From positions 1 through 6,883 of the forward strand of contig DVHA01000096.1 of assembly GCA_018712425.1 (NCBI GenBank): a stretch of 6,883 bases of DNA, given 5' to 3'. This DNA comes from Candidatus Faecivivens stercoravium (lineage in GTDB: Bacteria; Bacillota; Clostridia; Oscillospirales; Ruminococcaceae). This document shows positions 5,455-6,883 of this stretch, one piece after another; positions within the stretch are counted from its first letter, which is position 1, and each line of letters opens with the position of its first letter. The translations under genes were made by a program, and so were the position numbers. The notes under the pieces are model-generated. The model was not told where the DNA came from. It ran no database searches and worked only from the letters and a program-made list of their open reading frames with translations.

Positions 5455-6009
5455 ATGGAGATGCTGAAACGGCTGGAATCGGAACTCCTCTACTGGGTGC
5501 AGGCCCACCGGACGCCGGTGCTGGACGGGATTATGACCTTTATCACCAGCCTGGGGAACGGCGGGTTTATCTGGGTGCTGCTGACTGTAGGGCTGCTGGC
5601 CCGTAAAAAGACCCGGAAGGCCGGGGTGATGATGGCGGCGGCGCTCGCATTAAACGCTGTTCTCGTCAACCTTCTGCTGAAAAACATCTTCGCCCGGGTG
5701 CGGCCGTTTGAGGCGCTGTCCGGCTTCTCGGTCATCGTGCGGCGGCCGGCCGACTGGTCCTTCCCGTCGGGGCACTCCTCCTCGTCGATTGCGGCGGCGT
5801 TTGTGGCACTGCGGCGGCTCCCCCGGAAGGTTGGGGTCCCGGCGATGGTGCTGGCCGGGCTCATCTGCGTCTCCCGGGTGTATGTCGGCGCCCACTACCC
5901 CACCGATGTGATCGGCGGGGTGGTTGTGGGGCTTTTATGCGGCTGGCTGGCGGAGAAGATCGTCGAAAAGCTGCCGGTAAAGGTCAAGCAAAAACTGCGG
6001 ATGGAGTGA
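5455..6009 (+). CDS. PAP2 family membrane phosphatase (undecaprenyl-diphosphatase-like)
   Basis: The 184-residue membrane protein carries the three PAP2 motifs in order: K-x6-R-P (Lys76, Arg83, Pro84), PSGH (104-107) and S-R-x5-H-x3-D (Ser140, Arg141, His147, Asp151). His107 and His147 are the expected catalytic pair. About five hydrophobic segments are visible (near 24-48, 56-76, 108-120, 127-142 and 152-168), with a basic C-terminal tail. Its size fits single-domain bacterial enzymes that dephosphorylate undecaprenyl pyrophosphate or other lipid phosphates at the membrane. The start at 5455 is one base after the peptidase stop and uses GGAG at 5444-5447; the next Met at 5461 has worse spacing. 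The stop TGA sits in a GTGATTA motif that begins the second repeat element. The true lipid substrate is unproven. Confidence 0.93.
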   Translation: MEMLKRLESELLYWVQAHRTPVLDGIMTFITSLGNGGFIWVLLTVGLLARKKTRKAGVMMAAALALNAVLVNLLLKNIFARVRPFEALSGFSVIVRRPADWSFPSGHSSSSIAAAFVALRRLPRKVGVPAMVLAGLICVSRVYVGAHYPTDVIGGVVVGLLCGWLAEKIVEKLPVKVKQKLRME

Positions 6010-6230
6010 TTAGGCGCTGCGCGCATGAAGACGCCCTTTGGGCTGATGAAGGTGCCCTTCGGGCATATTAAAAGCTTTCCGGAAAGGCAGCTGCGGGATT
6101 TTACCGCAAACCTTTCCGGAAAGCTTTTTGAATCGTCCCGCAGGGACACCTTCACTTGCCCGCAGCGCGGGCAAATTTCACTGCGCGCAGCGCAATTTCA
6201 CCTTTCACCTGCCCGAAGGGCAGATTTCAC
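6005..6230. repeat. Modular triloop-hairpin repeat element, copy 2
   Basis: This has the same architecture as the element at 2772-3084. Left hairpins are at 6014-6024 (GCGC), 6033-6043 (GCCC) and 6053-6065 (TGCCC), spaced by ATGAAG-type motifs. The core lies at 6068-6129. Right hairpins are at 6135-6147 (GTCCC), 6156-6174 (TTGCCCGC, eight pairs), 6182-6194 (TGCGC) and 6209-6223 (CTGCCC), spaced by TTCAC or ATTTCAC motifs at 6151, 6175, 6195 and 6224. All seven hairpins have three-base loops. A doubled spacer (ATTTCAC then CTTTCAC, 6195-6208) before the outermost right hairpin matches a doubled spacer in copy 1 (3031-3044). The element joins the stop codons of the PAP2 gene (6007-6009) and the hydrolase gene (6229-6227) with almost no other sequence. 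Confidence 0.85.
6068..6129. terminator. Inverted-repeat core of copy 2, possible bidirectional terminator
   Basis: The arms AAAAGCTTTCCGGAAAGG (6070-6087) and CCTTTCCGGAAAGCTTTT (6111-6128, then T) are perfectly complementary over 18 bases around a 23-base loop. The loop holds GCGG/CCGC. Both strands end the stem in a T run, so the core could terminate PAP2 transcripts on the plus strand and hydrolase transcripts on the minus strand. No other terminator is seen for either gene. The arms match those of copy 1, and the loops share CAG at the left and ACCGCA at the right. Confidence 0.65.
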
Positions 6231-6883
6231 CGGTACAGGTTCGGTTCCCCTTTGATGACCGGGCGGGGGCGCTTATGGATCATATCCTTGGAGTAGGCGA
6301 TGTTCATGACCCCGCCGTCCAGCCGGTTAAACCGCTCGCCCTTCTTCTTGGCGTAGAGGCAGGGCCGGCCGACCGATTCCGCCGGGACGGCGTCGTCGGT
6401 GCCGCTTAAGATTTCGTCACAGAGGGCGATCCCCTCGTCGATGACGGTATTCGGGACGGAAGTCGGGCCGTGGCCGCCCCAGCAGACGTCGAAGAGGGGC
6501 TGTTTTTCCTTAAAATGCAGAAGGCTTTCCTTGTATTCCTCGATGGTGGTGGAGCCAGGGAGGAAGAGGAGGGTGTTCATGTTGCAGCAGTCGCCGGTGT
6601 AGCAGGCCCGGTTGTCCTTGTCGATCAGGGCGATTGAGCCGTAGGTGTGGCCGGGGACGTGGACGACCTCAATCTGCGTCCCGCCGAGGTCGAAGATGTC
6701 GCCGTCGTAGACGGGGTAGGTTTTGACCGGGGTGGTAGGGATGACGTCCGCCATCGTCGGTTCGGTGCGCAGCCCGCCCATCATCTTGCCGCCGAGGGCG
6801 AACCCCAGCCGCCGCTCCATCGACGAATGGAGGGGGGAATACATCAGCGCGATGTCGTCGGGGTGGATAAACCCTTCGCCGTA
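6227..6883 (-). CDS. Metallo-beta-lactamase fold hydrolase, C-terminal part (runs off window)
   Basis: The reading frame is open to the window edge (the first visible residues are YGEGFIHPDD), so the Met codon at 6844 is probably internal and the true start lies beyond 6883. Numbering from the first visible residue, the metal-binding motifs VPGHTYGS (His79), YTGD (Asp98) and GGHGP (His138) are present in the usual order. The N-terminal HxHxDH motif must lie in the missing part, probably about 60-80 residues. The family includes glyoxalase II-like thioesterases and many uncharacterised zinc hydrolases; the reaction cannot be told. The C-terminal region (about 172-218) is rich in Arg and Lys. 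The stop TGA lies within a GTGAAAT spacer of the repeat element, so the element abuts the coding end. Confidence 0.88.
   Translation of the reverse strand, partial: YGEGFIHPDDIALMYSPLHSSMERRLGFALGGKMMGGLRTEPTMADVIPTTPVKTYPVYDGDIFDLGGTQIEVVHVPGHTYGSIALIDKDNRACYTGDCCNMNTLLFLPGSTTIEEYKESLLHFKEKQPLFDVCWGGHGPTSVPNTVIDEGIALCDEILSGTDDAVPAESVGRPCLYAKKKGERFNRLDGGVMNIAYSKDMIHKRPRPVIKGEPNLYR

Noticed and set aside
6025..6255. Plus-strand reading frame through the second repeat element
   Set aside because: It consists of translated hairpins and spacers with no ribosome site; the same kind of spurious frame would arise in every copy of the element.
6842..6844. Start codon of the metallo-beta-lactamase gene at this Met
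   Set aside because: The frame stays open upstream to the window edge with family-like residues, no ribosome site is near, and the essential HxHxDH motif would be missing.

Overview
The window looks like a chromosomal segment of a GC-rich anaerobic Clostridia, most likely the Oscillospiraceae/Ruminococcaceae type. The evidence is strong Shine-Dalgarno sites, consensus sigma-A style promoters, a PadR/DUF1700/DUF4097 operon of the kind common in Firmicutes, and convergent intergenic spaces packed with small GC-rich hairpins. The genus cannot be fixed from the sequence alone.

Layout. (1) Bases 1-384, minus strand: the N-terminal part of a secreted carbohydrate-binding/beta-helix type surface protein. 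It is more AT-rich than its neighbours and is put out of frame by a run of seven G. It has its own promoter at 437-465. (2) Bases 544-2768, plus strand: a consensus promoter with a 21-bp palindromic operator drives a three-gene operon. The genes are a PadR regulator, a DUF1700 (HAAS-type) membrane protein and a DUF4097 membrane-anchored beta-repeat protein, and the operon ends in a strong intrinsic terminator. (3) Bases 2772-3084: a modular array of triloop hairpins around an inverted-repeat core (copy 1). (4) Bases 3073-3918, minus strand: a sugar-phosphate isomerase/epimerase-like TIM barrel with its own promoter. (5) Bases 4019-4376: a divergent intergenic region with a possible extra promoter and four hairpins. 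(6) Bases 4377-6009, plus strand: an M24 (Xaa-Pro) peptidase and, one base later, a PAP2 membrane phosphatase. (7) Bases 6005-6230: copy 2 of the hairpin-array element. (8) Bases 6227-6883, minus strand: the C-terminal part of a metallo-beta-lactamase fold hydrolase that runs off the window.

The PadR operon probably forms one autoregulated envelope-sensing unit. PadR can sit on the palindrome over its own -10, and the other two products lie in the membrane or at the cell surface. The peptidase and PAP2 genes are probably co-transcribed. The TIM barrel and the hydrolase are independent metabolic genes.

The most unusual content is the repeat element, which occurs in both convergent gene junctions. 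Each copy has a core of two outward-facing CTTTCCGGAAAG palindromes flanked by A/T runs. Short hairpins surround the core, nearly all with exactly three loop bases and separated by a GTGAAAT-like spacer. Stem sequences differ between modules while pairing is largely kept, and the spacer orientation points to the core from both sides. The elements lie flush against, or overlap, the stop codons of three of the four adjoining genes.
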